A stretch of 64,000 nucleotides of DNA, taken from Actinopolymorpha sp. NPDC004070. Lineage in GTDB: Bacteria; Actinomycetota; Actinomycetes; Propionibacteriales; Actinopolymorphaceae. Location: assembly GCF_040610475.1 (NCBI RefSeq), contig NZ_JBEXMJ010000002.1:403541-467540 (forward strand), in the 5' to 3' direction. This document shows, piece by piece, positions 49,669-58,124 of the stretch; the stretch's first letter is position 1; every line of letters begins with the position of its first letter. The translations under genes and the position numbers were made by a program. Under the pieces are notes generated by a model that searched no databases, was not told the origin of the DNA, and saw only the letters and a list, made by a program, of their open reading frames with translations.

Positions 49669-52034
49669 GACGCGACAGTTCGGTCACGCCACCGGCGCCC
49701 CGTCGGGCGTCGGCCCTCAGGCGGTGTGCCCGTCCTCGCGTCGAGCGCGGGGAGTTCCTGCTCGCCGTCCCCGCCGCCTCGGCCGAGCCCACCGGTGGCC
49801 CGTCCGGTACCGCCGCCGATCGCCCCGGTCCGGCGGCCGGCTCACGTCGGCGCGCCTGGCGGGCGGGGTGGCTGCGCGCCGGCCGGCTGCTCGCCGCGTT
49901 CGGCGTGGTGGCCGGAACGATCTTCGGGGTCACGGTCGCGATGCGTCCGGCGAGTGCCGCGCCGTGGGACTGCCCGTTCGGCAGCGGCAACATCACCAAC
50001 GCCGGCCCCGAGCACGGCGGCTCCGGGATGACGGCGTGGATCCCGGTCATCGCCAAGGAGGACGTCGAGCCCGGCGCCGACCCGGACAAGCAGAAGCGCG
50101 GGCGACAGGCCAACCCCTCCGACCACACGCTGCTGGAGGTCGCTGGACCGCGCGGCCTGCTGTGGTCGTACACCCCCAAGGCGCTCAACACCGACGTACG
50201 CGACGGCAAGCAGAAGTTCGGCACCTCCGACCCGGAGAGCAACTTCGAGACGCAGTGCTCGGTGATGGACGCCTCGGCCACCGGCATCGCGCAGATGCTG
50301 TTCTCCTTCGGCGGCTTCTTCGGCGGCCTCACCATCGGGATGAAGCAGCTGGCCAGCAACGAAGCGCCGTTCGAGACGTTCTACGACGCCCAGCAGAGCC
50401 TGCTCACCAACCTCAACGACAAGATCGGCGTACCCGCGATCGCGCTCGCGGTGGCGGTCACCGGCCTGTGGGTGCTGACCCGCATCCACCGCCGCGCCGA
50501 CTCCCGCGAGACCTACGCGGGCGTGATCAGCTCGGCCCTGATCGTGGTGGCCATCACCGCCATCCTCACCGGGAACAACTACGTCAAGCTCACCGGCGCG
50601 GTGGACAAGTACACCTCGGAGTTCAACTCCGCGGTGATGGACCTCGCCATCATCAACCGCAACACCGACGCGTCCAGCGCGTGTTACCTGCCCACGGTGG
50701 CCACGCCGAGCCAGGCCCAGGGCGACTCCCAGGCCGGCTCCCTGGGCATGCGGCCGCCGCAGGACTCCCCGCGCGCACTGACGTACAACCTCGGCAAGCG
50801 GGTCTCCTCCTGCATGCTCTACGAGGTGCTGTTGTTCCAGCCCTGGGTCAACGGCCAGTTCGGCACCGAACGCCAGCTCAAGGTCGACGACCTGAAGGTG
50901 GGCTCCCAGAACTACTGCCCGAACAGCCAGGCGCCGGTCTACCAGCGCCCCAAGGGCGTCACCAGCATCGAGTACCGCTGCGACGACCGTCCGGTCGCAG
51001 CCGGCCAGGACCGGCCGAAGATCAACCTCGCCGTCCAGCAGGTCGTGGCGCAGTCGCTGTCGCGCAACCAGACAATCGACGAGGCCGACGGCAAACGCGT
51101 CGACACCGGCCAGAACTACTTCCTGTGGAAGGGCGTGCAGTACAAGATCGCGCAGGTCTACCCGCAGAACTACGAGTTCTGGGAGGGCACGCAGCCGACC
51201 GGGCGGATGGCCACCGCGATCGCGGCGTTGTTCGTCAACCTGATCGCGTTCGTCTTCGTCGGCCTGCTGGCGCTGCTCACCATCTTCTGGCACGCGGTGT
51301 TCCTCATGGCCTGGATCTTCCTGCCGCTGATCGGGGCGATCGCGGCGTTCCCACCAGCGCGGCGGATCGTGCGGATGATGGCCGGGGTGATGGTGCAGGC
51401 GGTGTTCCTGCGCTGCGTGTTCGGCCTGGTGCTGGCGCTGCTGCTCGCGGTGCTGAACATCCTGCAGGTCGCACAGGGCGGCATGGTGATCAAGATCTTC
51501 CTGATGCTGGTGGCCACCGCCGCGATCTGGAAGATCCTGTCCGCGCTGCGCACCGGTGCGCTCGCACCCCAGGTCGTGCAGGAGGCCACGCAGGCAGGTG
51601 TGGTCCCGGCCGACACCGGCGCGACCGCCCGCACGCGCGCGGCGGTCGGCGGTGCGTACCTCATGCAGCGCGGCGTACGCAGCGGCGCCCGCTCCGGTGC
51701 GATGGCCGGCGCGGAGGCCGCCGAGGGCCTCGGCTACGAACGCGGATCCCGGCAGTGGCGTACAGAGGTACGCCGGGGCCGGATGCAGGGCGCCGTCGCC
51801 GGTGGGCGGATGACGACGCAGGTCGGCCGGGCGCAGACTCTCGCCGGTGACCAGGGCCGGATGACCGTGACCAGGGCGCAGGCGCCGGCACTGCGGCGGC
51901 GGCGGGACGAGGCCGCCGAGCAGCGCCGGATCGAGGACTGGAACCAGGCCGAGGGCCGCCACGAGGAAGTGCTCGAGGCGCTGAAGAACCCCGGTGGTGG
52001 CGGCAAGCGCCCGCCGCCCAATGATCCGACGTGA
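49665..52034 (+). CDS. VirB6/TrbL-like polytopic membrane protein
   Basis: A 789-residue protein. An Arg/Ala-rich start leads to a signal-like helix (about 71-95) ending ASAAPWD. An extracytoplasmic region follows, then helices around 200-215, 260-275 and 285-305, a second extracytoplasmic region with cysteines, and a dense helical block (about 510-640: FVNLIAFVFVGLLALLTIFW, AVFLMAWIFLPLIGAI, RCVFGLVLALLLAVLNIL). The C-terminal 140 residues are cytoplasmic, rich in Arg, Gly and Ala. Position and topology fit VirB6-type inner-membrane channel proteins. Its stop overlaps the next start (GTGA). Confidence 0.65.
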   Translation: MRRDSSVTPPAPRRASALRRCARPRVERGEFLLAVPAASAEPTGGPSGTAADRPGPAAGSRRRAWRAGWLRAGRLLAAFGVVAGTIFGVTVAMRPASAAPWDCPFGSGNITNAGPEHGGSGMTAWIPVIAKEDVEPGADPDKQKRGRQANPSDHTLLEVAGPRGLLWSYTPKALNTDVRDGKQKFGTSDPESNFETQCSVMDASATGIAQMLFSFGGFFGGLTIGMKQLASNEAPFETFYDAQQSLLTNLNDKIGVPAIALAVAVTGLWVLTRIHRRADSRETYAGVISSALIVVAITAILTGNNYVKLTGAVDKYTSEFNSAVMDLAIINRNTDASSACYLPTVATPSQAQGDSQAGSLGMRPPQDSPRALTYNLGKRVSSCMLYEVLLFQPWVNGQFGTERQLKVDDLKVGSQNYCPNSQAPVYQRPKGVTSIEYRCDDRPVAAGQDRPKINLAVQQVVAQSLSRNQTIDEADGKRVDTGQNYFLWKGVQYKIAQVYPQNYEFWEGTQPTGRMATAIAALFVNLIAFVFVGLLALLTIFWHAVFLMAWIFLPLIGAIAAFPPARRIVRMMAGVMVQAVFLRCVFGLVLALLLAVLNILQVAQGGMVIKIFLMLVATAAIWKILSALRTGALAPQVVQEATQAGVVPADTGATARTRAAVGGAYLMQRGVRSGARSGAMAGAEAAEGLGYERGSRQWRTEVRRGRMQGAVAGGRMTTQVGRAQTLAGDQGRMTVTRAQAPALRRRRDEAAEQRRIEDWNQAEGRHEEVLEALKNPGGGGKRPPPNDPT

Positions 52035-53128
52035 TGGTGACGGCGCACTCTCGCGTGTTCCGTGGAGTCGCGGTCGTGCTGGGGCTGCTCCTCGTGGTCG
52101 TCCTGGCGCTTCGCGACGGTGCGACGATCGCGCTGGCGGCGGCGGGGCTCACGGCGGCGGGGTTCGCCTGGTGGATGCGCCGAAGCCGCGACGGCGCGCT
52201 GACCCTCCTGTCCCTGCTGCTCGCGTGCCTGGTCACCTCCTGGGTGACCCAGGTCGCCGGTGCGGGGCTGGGGGCCAATGCTCCGCTGTGGCTGGGCACG
52301 GTGTTCTGGACGTTCCTCGGCGTGCTGACGCTCCTGGTCTGGCTGACCCCCCACCCGGGGACGGGCCGACCGGCTGGTCGGTTGCCCACCGTGGTGGCCG
52401 CCCATGCGCTCCTCGTGGTGGCGAGCTTCCTGAGCGTCTTCGCGCTGTCCGTGGTTCCGGTCGCCGGCTTTGTGGTGGCGGTGGCCTTCGTCGTCCTCCG
52501 CTCACGAGGTCGGTTGACCCTCCGCCGTACGACGGTCCGGCGGGCGCCGGCCGACACAAGCGCGGTCGCGCTCGCCGCCCGCGGGGCGGACCGGACGGCG
52601 ACGACGCTGGCCTCGCTGCCCGGCGACTGGACGGTGGCCGGCGGACTCGCCCTGCCCGGTGGACTCGTCGCCGAACATCTGGTCGCCGGACCGGGTGGGG
52701 TGTACGTCGTGGAGTCCCGCAGCTGGGAGGGCTCGCTCGCGCTCACCTCGGTCGACCAGGACTCAGGTCCGGTCGAGGCCTATGGACTGGACGGTGATGC
52801 CGCCGAACTGGCCGCCCGCCTGCGCCCCGTGGGGGAACTCCTCGAGGCGGCCGACGACGTGCCCTGGCTGAGGGATGCGGATCTCGGAGTGGTGCTGGCG
52901 GTGTGGGGATCGGCCCGCCCCGGCACACCGATCGACATCGCCCTGGTCGGCCGACGTGACCATGCCACTCGGGCGGTGGTGCACCTGGTCGCGGGCGACC
53001 AGGTCGCGGGCTGGCTGCGTGCCCGCCCGCAGGTCGGTGACACCCAGATGGTGGCCGGGGTCACCGCCCGCCTCGAATACCTGGGAGGCTGGGAAGCTCC
53101 CGAACGTCTGGCACCTGGTGGCGGGTGA
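52031..53128 (+). CDS. Membrane protein with NERD-like domain
   Basis: A 365-residue protein: five or so membrane helices (about 8-160), then a soluble domain. LPGGLVAEHLVAGPGGVYVVESRSWEGSLAL (about 210-240, in part) resembles the core of the NERD domain, where an acidic residue and a late Lys are expected; here the usual Lys of ETKxW is replaced (ESRSW), so nuclease activity is uncertain. It is coupled to the VirB6-like gene and ends 3 bp from the convergent Hsp70 gene. Starts GTG 52031 or ATG 52034. Confidence 0.6.
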   Translation: MMVTAHSRVFRGVAVVLGLLLVVVLALRDGATIALAAAGLTAAGFAWWMRRSRDGALTLLSLLLACLVTSWVTQVAGAGLGANAPLWLGTVFWTFLGVLTLLVWLTPHPGTGRPAGRLPTVVAAHALLVVASFLSVFALSVVPVAGFVVAVAFVVLRSRGRLTLRRTTVRRAPADTSAVALAARGADRTATTLASLPGDWTVAGGLALPGGLVAEHLVAGPGGVYVVESRSWEGSLALTSVDQDSGPVEAYGLDGDAAELAARLRPVGELLEAADDVPWLRDADLGVVLAVWGSARPGTPIDIALVGRRDHATRAVVHLVAGDQVAGWLRARPQVGDTQMVAGVTARLEYLGGWEAPERLAPGGG

Positions 53129-53131
53129 GGC

Positions 53132-54799
53132 CTACAGCGGTGAGATAGCCCGGATCCGGTCGGTCGAGGCGGCGACCCGCTCGGCGTTCGGGTTGAGCAC
53201 GTGCTCGATCTCGAACGTGCCGACCAGCTCGCCGGCGGTCAGGTCGCGTATCTGGACGCAGATGATCTGGTTCGCGTCGTAGGCGAGAGTGGTCTCGAAC
53301 GGCGCACCCTTCGGGTACGGCGGCACCCGGACGGGTTCGTCACTGAGGATGCGGACGTGCGCCGGATCGGTGTCGTCCCCCTCGGTGATCCGGATGCCCA
53401 GCTCACCCTGCCGTGGGTACCGGGTGTAGAAGACCGCCGACTCCTCCGCCGGGATCGGGGTGTTGCGCGGGATGATCACCCGATTGATGAGGACGTCGGT
53501 GTCCCGCGTGAAGACGATCTCACCGAGCCCGTGGGACGTCACGTCGTGCACGGCGAGCCGCATGCCGGCAGGACTTGCCCTGGACTCCTCGGACTCCTCG
53601 GTGCGTTCCTTCCGCCGCAGCCCGAACGGCGCCCTGGACCGGAGCCGGGAGGAACGTCCGCGCGGCGCGGGCGCGGCCGGGGGTTCGGCCTGCTCCAGCA
53701 GGTGAGCCATCCGGGCGGCGCCGAGCGCCACCACCTCGTCGGGGTTGGCGGTCGCGTCCGGAGCCCGGCCGGAGATCTCGGTCAGCATCCGGCGCACCAT
53801 CGGCATCCGGGTCGAGCCGCCGGCCAGCAGGATCCGGTCCACCCCCGGCCAGGTCAGGCCGGCCTCCTCGACCACCTGCTCGGCGGTGTCGCGGGTACGG
53901 CTCAACAGGGCGGAGGTGAGGTGCTCGAAGTCGTCCCGCGTCACGGTGACGGCGCGCGCGAAGCCGCCCACGGCCAGGTGGGCGACCGCCTTGTCGACGC
54001 TTGTCAACGTGTGCTTGACAAGCTCGGCACGCTCGCGGAGGTCCACCTCGGTGGCGTCGTCGCCGAGCAGGCTCGGCCCGCCCTCGGCGCGGAAGCGTTC
54101 GTCCAGCAGGTGCATGAGCGCGTTGTCGAAGTCGAAGCCGCCGAGGTTGCGGTCGCCCGCGGTGGCGAGCACGTGCACCGCGTCCGGCTCGACCCGCAGC
54201 GCGGTGACGTCGAAGGTGCCGCCGCCGAGGTCGTACACCAGCAGCGACCCCGCCCAGCCGCCGGCGCCCGGCCCGTTGCCCTCACCGGGATCGCCGACCA
54301 GCCCGGCGGCGAGCGCTGCCGCGGTGGGTTCGTTGACGACCCGGCGTACCGTCAGCCCGGCGATCGTTCCCGCGGCGATCGTCGCCCGCCGGGCCGCGTC
54401 GTCGAAGTACGCCGGCACGGTGATCACCGCGTCGCGCACCTCGCCGGCCAGCGCGCGTTCGGCGTCCTCCTTCAGGCGTTTGAGGATCAGCGCCGAGATC
54501 TCCTCCGGCCCGTAGCCGGTGCCCCGTGAGGTCTCGAACCGCCAGGACGGATCGCCCATCGCCCGCTTGACGAACCGCACCGCGTCCAGCGGTGACGCTG
54601 CCACCGACCGCCGGGCCATCGTCCCGACCAGCGGTTGCTCCCCGTCGAAGAACACCACCGAGGGCGTGATGCGTTCGCCGTCCCGGTTGGGCAGCACGGT
54701 GGCCCGGCCGAACTCGTCGACCCGGGCCACCGCCGAGAACGTCGTACCCAGGTCGATACCGACCCAGCGGCCGGTCCCGGGCGCCTGCCGGCCACCCAT
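53132..54799 (-). CDS. Hsp70-like ATPase with short substrate-binding domain
   Basis: A 555-residue DnaK relative. Actin-fold ATPase motifs are complete: VGIDLGTTFSAVARVD (about 13-28), VITVPAYFDDAARRAT, VVNEPTAAALAAGL, LLVYDLGGGTFDVTAL and ILLAGGSTRMPMVRRML. After a basic linker (about 395-425: RGRSSRLRSRAPFGLRRKER) only a beta-sandwich-like region remains (VLINRVIIPRNTPIPAEES, FYTRYPRQGELGIRITEG); the helical lid of DnaK is missing. No grpE or dnaJ is adjacent. The gene ends the minus-strand secretion-like operon, 6 nt after the MinD-like gene, and may assist assembly of that machine. Confidence 0.9.
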   Translation of the reverse strand: MGGRQAPGTGRWVGIDLGTTFSAVARVDEFGRATVLPNRDGERITPSVVFFDGEQPLVGTMARRSVAASPLDAVRFVKRAMGDPSWRFETSRGTGYGPEEISALILKRLKEDAERALAGEVRDAVITVPAYFDDAARRATIAAGTIAGLTVRRVVNEPTAAALAAGLVGDPGEGNGPGAGGWAGSLLVYDLGGGTFDVTALRVEPDAVHVLATAGDRNLGGFDFDNALMHLLDERFRAEGGPSLLGDDATEVDLRERAELVKHTLTSVDKAVAHLAVGGFARAVTVTRDDFEHLTSALLSRTRDTAEQVVEEAGLTWPGVDRILLAGGSTRMPMVRRMLTEISGRAPDATANPDEVVALGAARMAHLLEQAEPPAAPAPRGRSSRLRSRAPFGLRRKERTEESEESRASPAGMRLAVHDVTSHGLGEIVFTRDTDVLINRVIIPRNTPIPAEESAVFYTRYPRQGELGIRITEGDDTDPAHVRILSDEPVRVPPYPKGAPFETTLAYDANQIICVQIRDLTAGELVGTFEIEHVLNPNAERVAASTDRIRAISPL

Positions 54800-54805
54800 C
54801 GCAGG

Positions 54806-57100
54806 TCAGGACACGAGGTCGTCGATGAGGATGGCGGCCAGCCGGCGGACGGCCTCCCGGGTCTGCGGGCGCAACATCTTGTTGACGGCGTTCGGGTCGC
54901 GGAACGGGATCTTTCCGCCTCCGTCCAGCGCGGGGTCGTAGGGCACGACGACGAGTTCGCGCACGTGGTCGGCGAACGCCCGCTCGATCGCCCGCACCTT
55001 CACCGGGCTCGCGGTCTCCTTCGCCACCACGGCCAGCACCACCCGGCGCCGCATGTCGGGGAACCCGTTGTCGCTGAGGAACTGCAGCGTCTTACGGGCG
55101 AGGTTGGCGCCGTCCTTGGTGTTGTCGGTGACCAGCACCATTCCGTGCGCGACCCGCAGCGTGCCGAGCATCGCCTCGTGGGTGATGTGCGTGCCGTTGT
55201 CGAGGATCGCGAAGGAGAAGAACGGCGCGAACAACTCGGCGAGCAGTTCGACGTCGGCCATGCTCAGCTGGTGCCGGATCTTGCGGTCGGTGGAGGCGGC
55301 CAGCACCCGGACGTTCATCTCCGGGACCTTCTCCATGAAGTCGTGCACGTGGTAGCGCCACGGAATCTCTTCCACGTGGGCGAGCAGGTCGCGGATCGAG
55401 TGGGCCGGACGGACACCCAACCGGTCCGGCAGCGTCCCGAGGTCGGGGTTGAGGTCGGCCACGCCGACCGACTCCCGGCGCCCCTCGGCGATCTCGGCGG
55501 CCAGTAGCGCGGCCAGCGTGGTCTTGCCGACGCCGCCCTTCTCCGAGGCGATGCCGATGTAGCCGCAGTAGCCGCGGGTACGCCGAAGCTGGCGGTTGAG
55601 GCGTTCGCGCAGCTCCATTTCCTGGCGGTCCCGCCGGCTCGGGCCGAGGTTGATCCGGGTGAGGCGGTACAACGCGCCCTGCCAGCCGAAGCGCGGCACC
55701 GGCCGGCGGCGCTGGGTGGACAGGTCACGGCTGAACGCCTCGTCCTCGTCGTCGCTGATCGGTGGCACGTCGAGGACGAGTTCCTTCCCACGCGCAGGCG
55801 TGTCGCCGCGGCCCGGCCGGCCGAACCTGCTGACTCCCCGAACCGTCGCGGCCGAACCACCCTCGGGACCGCCGCGCGCGTGGTCGCCCGCCAACTGCTC
55901 GGCGGGGCGGCGTTCGCCGGTGCCGCGCTCGTTGGGGTCGCGTTCGAACCCGCTCCGGTCGTTGTCGGCACTGTGCCGCGGCTGGTTCCAGCCCTGGTCG
56001 ACCGAGGTGCGCTGGGCGGGGCCGTCAATGGTCAGGGAGTCCTCGCCACGTCGCCTGGCCGCCGGCGAGGGTGGTGCGGTCGAGGCAGCCGTCGACCGCG
56101 CGCCGCCGTAGGGTTCGGCCGGTGTCGCCGAGCCGGACTGCGCGCGTTCGTACGTCGACCCGGTCTGCGCGGCCCGGCCCTGCGCCGCGGCCGGTTGCGG
56201 CGAGCGTTCGGCGCCGGACGAGCCGGCGCCGGACGGCCCGCTTCCGGTGGGCTCGGTCCCGGTCGGCTCGGTGGGGCCACGCCTGCCGCCCTGGCTGCGG
56301 GCCGGGGGTGACCAGCGCGACGGCGGCTGGGAGGAGATCGGCCCGAAGCCGAGGCTGAAGCCGGTGTCGTCACCGCGCGCCGGAGCACTCGTCGCGGACT
56401 CGCCGGTGTACGCCTGCCGAGAGGTGTCGGCACCGGCGTCGTCCGCCCGGCCGGTGGTCGCGGTGTCGGTCCTCGCGTCGGCGTCCGCGTCGTCTGTGCC
56501 TGTGGTGTCGGCCTGGCCGGCTGTGTCCGCGGTGGAGGCGTGCCCGCTGCCGGCCTCGTCGGAGTAGTCCGCGGCCGATGAGTGGTCGGGCGCTCCGGCG
56601 TCTCCCGGCTCGTCGGCGCGGTCGATGCCGCCGGCGTCGGACGCGGCCGCCGGGGTCACCTCGGCGTCCCCGTTGCCGGCCGGAACCGAACTGAAGAACC
56701 ACTGCGACGGTGGCTCGTCCCGTGCCGGCTCGAAGCCGGACCCGAACCCGGAACCGAAGCCGGACCCGAAGCCGGACCCGGATTCCGACTCCGGGGAGTC
56801 GTCGTCGGGCTGGCGGTGCGGGGGCTGTTGGTAGGGACGTCCGACCCCGATGTGCTCCTCGTAGGCGTCGGGATCGACGTCGAACACGCTCTCCGGGCGT
56901 TGCTCGCCCGGGCGCTCCCCTGGCCGAGCCGAACCGGCGCCGGCGTCGTCGGAACCGTTTCCGTTTCCGGCCCCGTCCGCCGAGCCGTTCCCTGAGCCGT
57001 TCCCGGAGCCGTTGTGCGGTCCGTGGAACGACGCCGGCCGCTCGCCCGACGTGGCATCGCCGGTAGGCATGTCGTCATCGTGGGGCTGCTGGTCACTCAC
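54806..57100 (-). CDS. MinD/CpaE-like ATPase with long disordered N-terminus
   Basis: A 764-residue protein. Residues 1-440 are low complexity: Gly/Asn/Ser repeats (GSGNGSGNGSADGAGNGNGS), FGSG repeats, and acidic and Pro/Ser/Thr stretches. A basic region (about 470-515) precedes the SIMIBI ATPase domain (about 515-764). Deviant Walker A is ASEKGGVGKTTLAALLAAEI with the signature lysine; DLNPDLGTLPDRLG and FAILDNGTHITHEAMLG follow. Such ATPases position or activate polar machines (CpaE for Tad pili, MinD, ParA). GTG 57100 follows GGGAGAAAG at good spacing. It is cotranscribed with the Hsp70-like gene. Confidence 0.85.
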   Translation of the reverse strand: MSDQQPHDDDMPTGDATSGERPASFHGPHNGSGNGSGNGSADGAGNGNGSDDAGAGSARPGERPGEQRPESVFDVDPDAYEEHIGVGRPYQQPPHRQPDDDSPESESGSGFGSGFGSGFGSGFEPARDEPPSQWFFSSVPAGNGDAEVTPAAASDAGGIDRADEPGDAGAPDHSSAADYSDEAGSGHASTADTAGQADTTGTDDADADARTDTATTGRADDAGADTSRQAYTGESATSAPARGDDTGFSLGFGPISSQPPSRWSPPARSQGGRRGPTEPTGTEPTGSGPSGAGSSGAERSPQPAAAQGRAAQTGSTYERAQSGSATPAEPYGGARSTAASTAPPSPAARRRGEDSLTIDGPAQRTSVDQGWNQPRHSADNDRSGFERDPNERGTGERRPAEQLAGDHARGGPEGGSAATVRGVSRFGRPGRGDTPARGKELVLDVPPISDDEDEAFSRDLSTQRRRPVPRFGWQGALYRLTRINLGPSRRDRQEMELRERLNRQLRRTRGYCGYIGIASEKGGVGKTTLAALLAAEIAEGRRESVGVADLNPDLGTLPDRLGVRPAHSIRDLLAHVEEIPWRYHVHDFMEKVPEMNVRVLAASTDRKIRHQLSMADVELLAELFAPFFSFAILDNGTHITHEAMLGTLRVAHGMVLVTDNTKDGANLARKTLQFLSDNGFPDMRRRVVLAVVAKETASPVKVRAIERAFADHVRELVVVPYDPALDGGGKIPFRDPNAVNKMLRPQTREAVRRLAAILIDDLVS
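56737..56784 (-). repeat. 12-bp tandem repeat encoding Phe-Gly-Ser-Gly
   Basis: Four units of CCGGACCCGAAG-type sequence at 56737, 56749, 56761 and 56773 encode FGSG repeats in the disordered N-terminus. Confidence 0.9.
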
Positions 57101-57159
57101 AACTTTCTCCCTGCGGTGGGGGCTTGCTCCCGGCGGGGCCTGAGCACGTTCTGAGCACG

Positions 57160-57945
57160 CTAACGAGTGAAGAGGGACGCGAGGAATCCGATCAGGACGA
57201 ACAACACGGCGCCACCGATGATCACCATCCTGCCTCGGCCGGCGTCGTTCCACAGGCGGGCGACCGAGGCGCTACCGGTCGCGAGCCGGGCGGCGTTCCC
57301 GACCTGGCGCAGCGCACTCAGGCGTTCGCCGGGACGTTCGTCGAGGGTGGCACCGGCCTCGCCGACGAGGTCCGGTGCGGGCTCGGCGCCGAGAGCGACG
57401 CGTTGCGCGTCGCGGACGGCGACCAGGCCGGCGAGCAGGTGGTCCAGGCTCCTCGGTGTCAGTGGGAGGACGGTCGCCACGGTCTCGTTCTCCACGCACA
57501 GGACGGCGTTCCACGGATCCGCGGGATCGTAACCCTCCACGCCGAACGCCGTCGCCGGCTCCAGTCGAAGACCCGCGGGACGGCCGGCACCGTCGGTGGC
57601 GGGCGGGTCCGAGGAGTTCGACGTCGTGGTGTCGGCGTCGGCGAACTCCGGCCCGCCGGGGAAGGGCAGACCGTCGTGGTCGGCGTCGTCGTAGTCCGCG
57701 CCTTCGTAGCCGGGGCCGGTGTGGTTCGGGTCGCGCGCACCGAGAGCCTCGGCGTCGGGAAACTCCGATCCGGCGAACTCCACGTCGGGCAGGTCCGGAT
57801 ACGGCGCGGCCGGCGTCGGTGACCCGGCGGCCGGTCGCCCGGAGGTCGGTGGCTCGGCCTTCGGCGCACTCTGCCCGGGGGAGTCGACGCCGGAACGGTC
57901 GGGCCGGTCGGGTGCGGACGAGCCCGCACCGGAGCCTGTCGTCAC
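57160..57945 (-). CDS. Tail-anchored protein of unknown function
   Basis: A 261-residue protein I do not recognise. Residues 1-115 are Pro/Asp/Gly-rich and acidic. A compact central domain (about 130-190) reads GVEGYDPADPWNAVLCVENE and LPLTPRSLDHLLAGLVAVRD. A single C-terminal helix (about 240-258: MVIIGGAVLFVLIGFLASLF) would anchor it with the N-terminus in the cytoplasm. GTG 57945 is chosen for GGAGGGGG upstream; ATGs at 57981 and 57984 lack one. It sits between the cell-wall hydrolase and the MinD-like gene and may recruit that ATPase to the membrane. Confidence 0.65.
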   Translation of the reverse strand: MTTGSGAGSSAPDRPDRSGVDSPGQSAPKAEPPTSGRPAAGSPTPAAPYPDLPDVEFAGSEFPDAEALGARDPNHTGPGYEGADYDDADHDGLPFPGGPEFADADTTTSNSSDPPATDGAGRPAGLRLEPATAFGVEGYDPADPWNAVLCVENETVATVLPLTPRSLDHLLAGLVAVRDAQRVALGAEPAPDLVGEAGATLDERPGERLSALRQVGNAARLATGSASVARLWNDAGRGRMVIIGGAVLFVLIGFLASLFTR

Positions 57946-58050
57946 CTCGCTGCCCCCTCCCCGGAGCGCTCGCCCGTCCATCATGACGCGCGCACCGTCG
58001 GCCTCGCACGGGCGGACACGTGTGCGGCGTCCGTGGTGTGTACTTCGCGA

Positions 58051-58078
58051 ACAGTAGTTCCTCGGCGCGGATGTGCAA
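58051..58078 (-). promoter_or_regulatory. Internal promoter candidate (TTGCAC-N16-TACTGT)
   Basis: On the minus strand TTGCAC (58073-58078) and TACTGT (58051-58056) are 16 bp apart in the 179-bp gap downstream of the cell-wall hydrolase. It could drive the tail-anchored, MinD-like and Hsp70-like genes separately from the first two genes. Confidence 0.4.
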
Positions 58079-58124
58079 CCTCGCCGGATGCCTCGCCGCT
58101 TTCCTCGCCGGACCTTCTGGCGGA

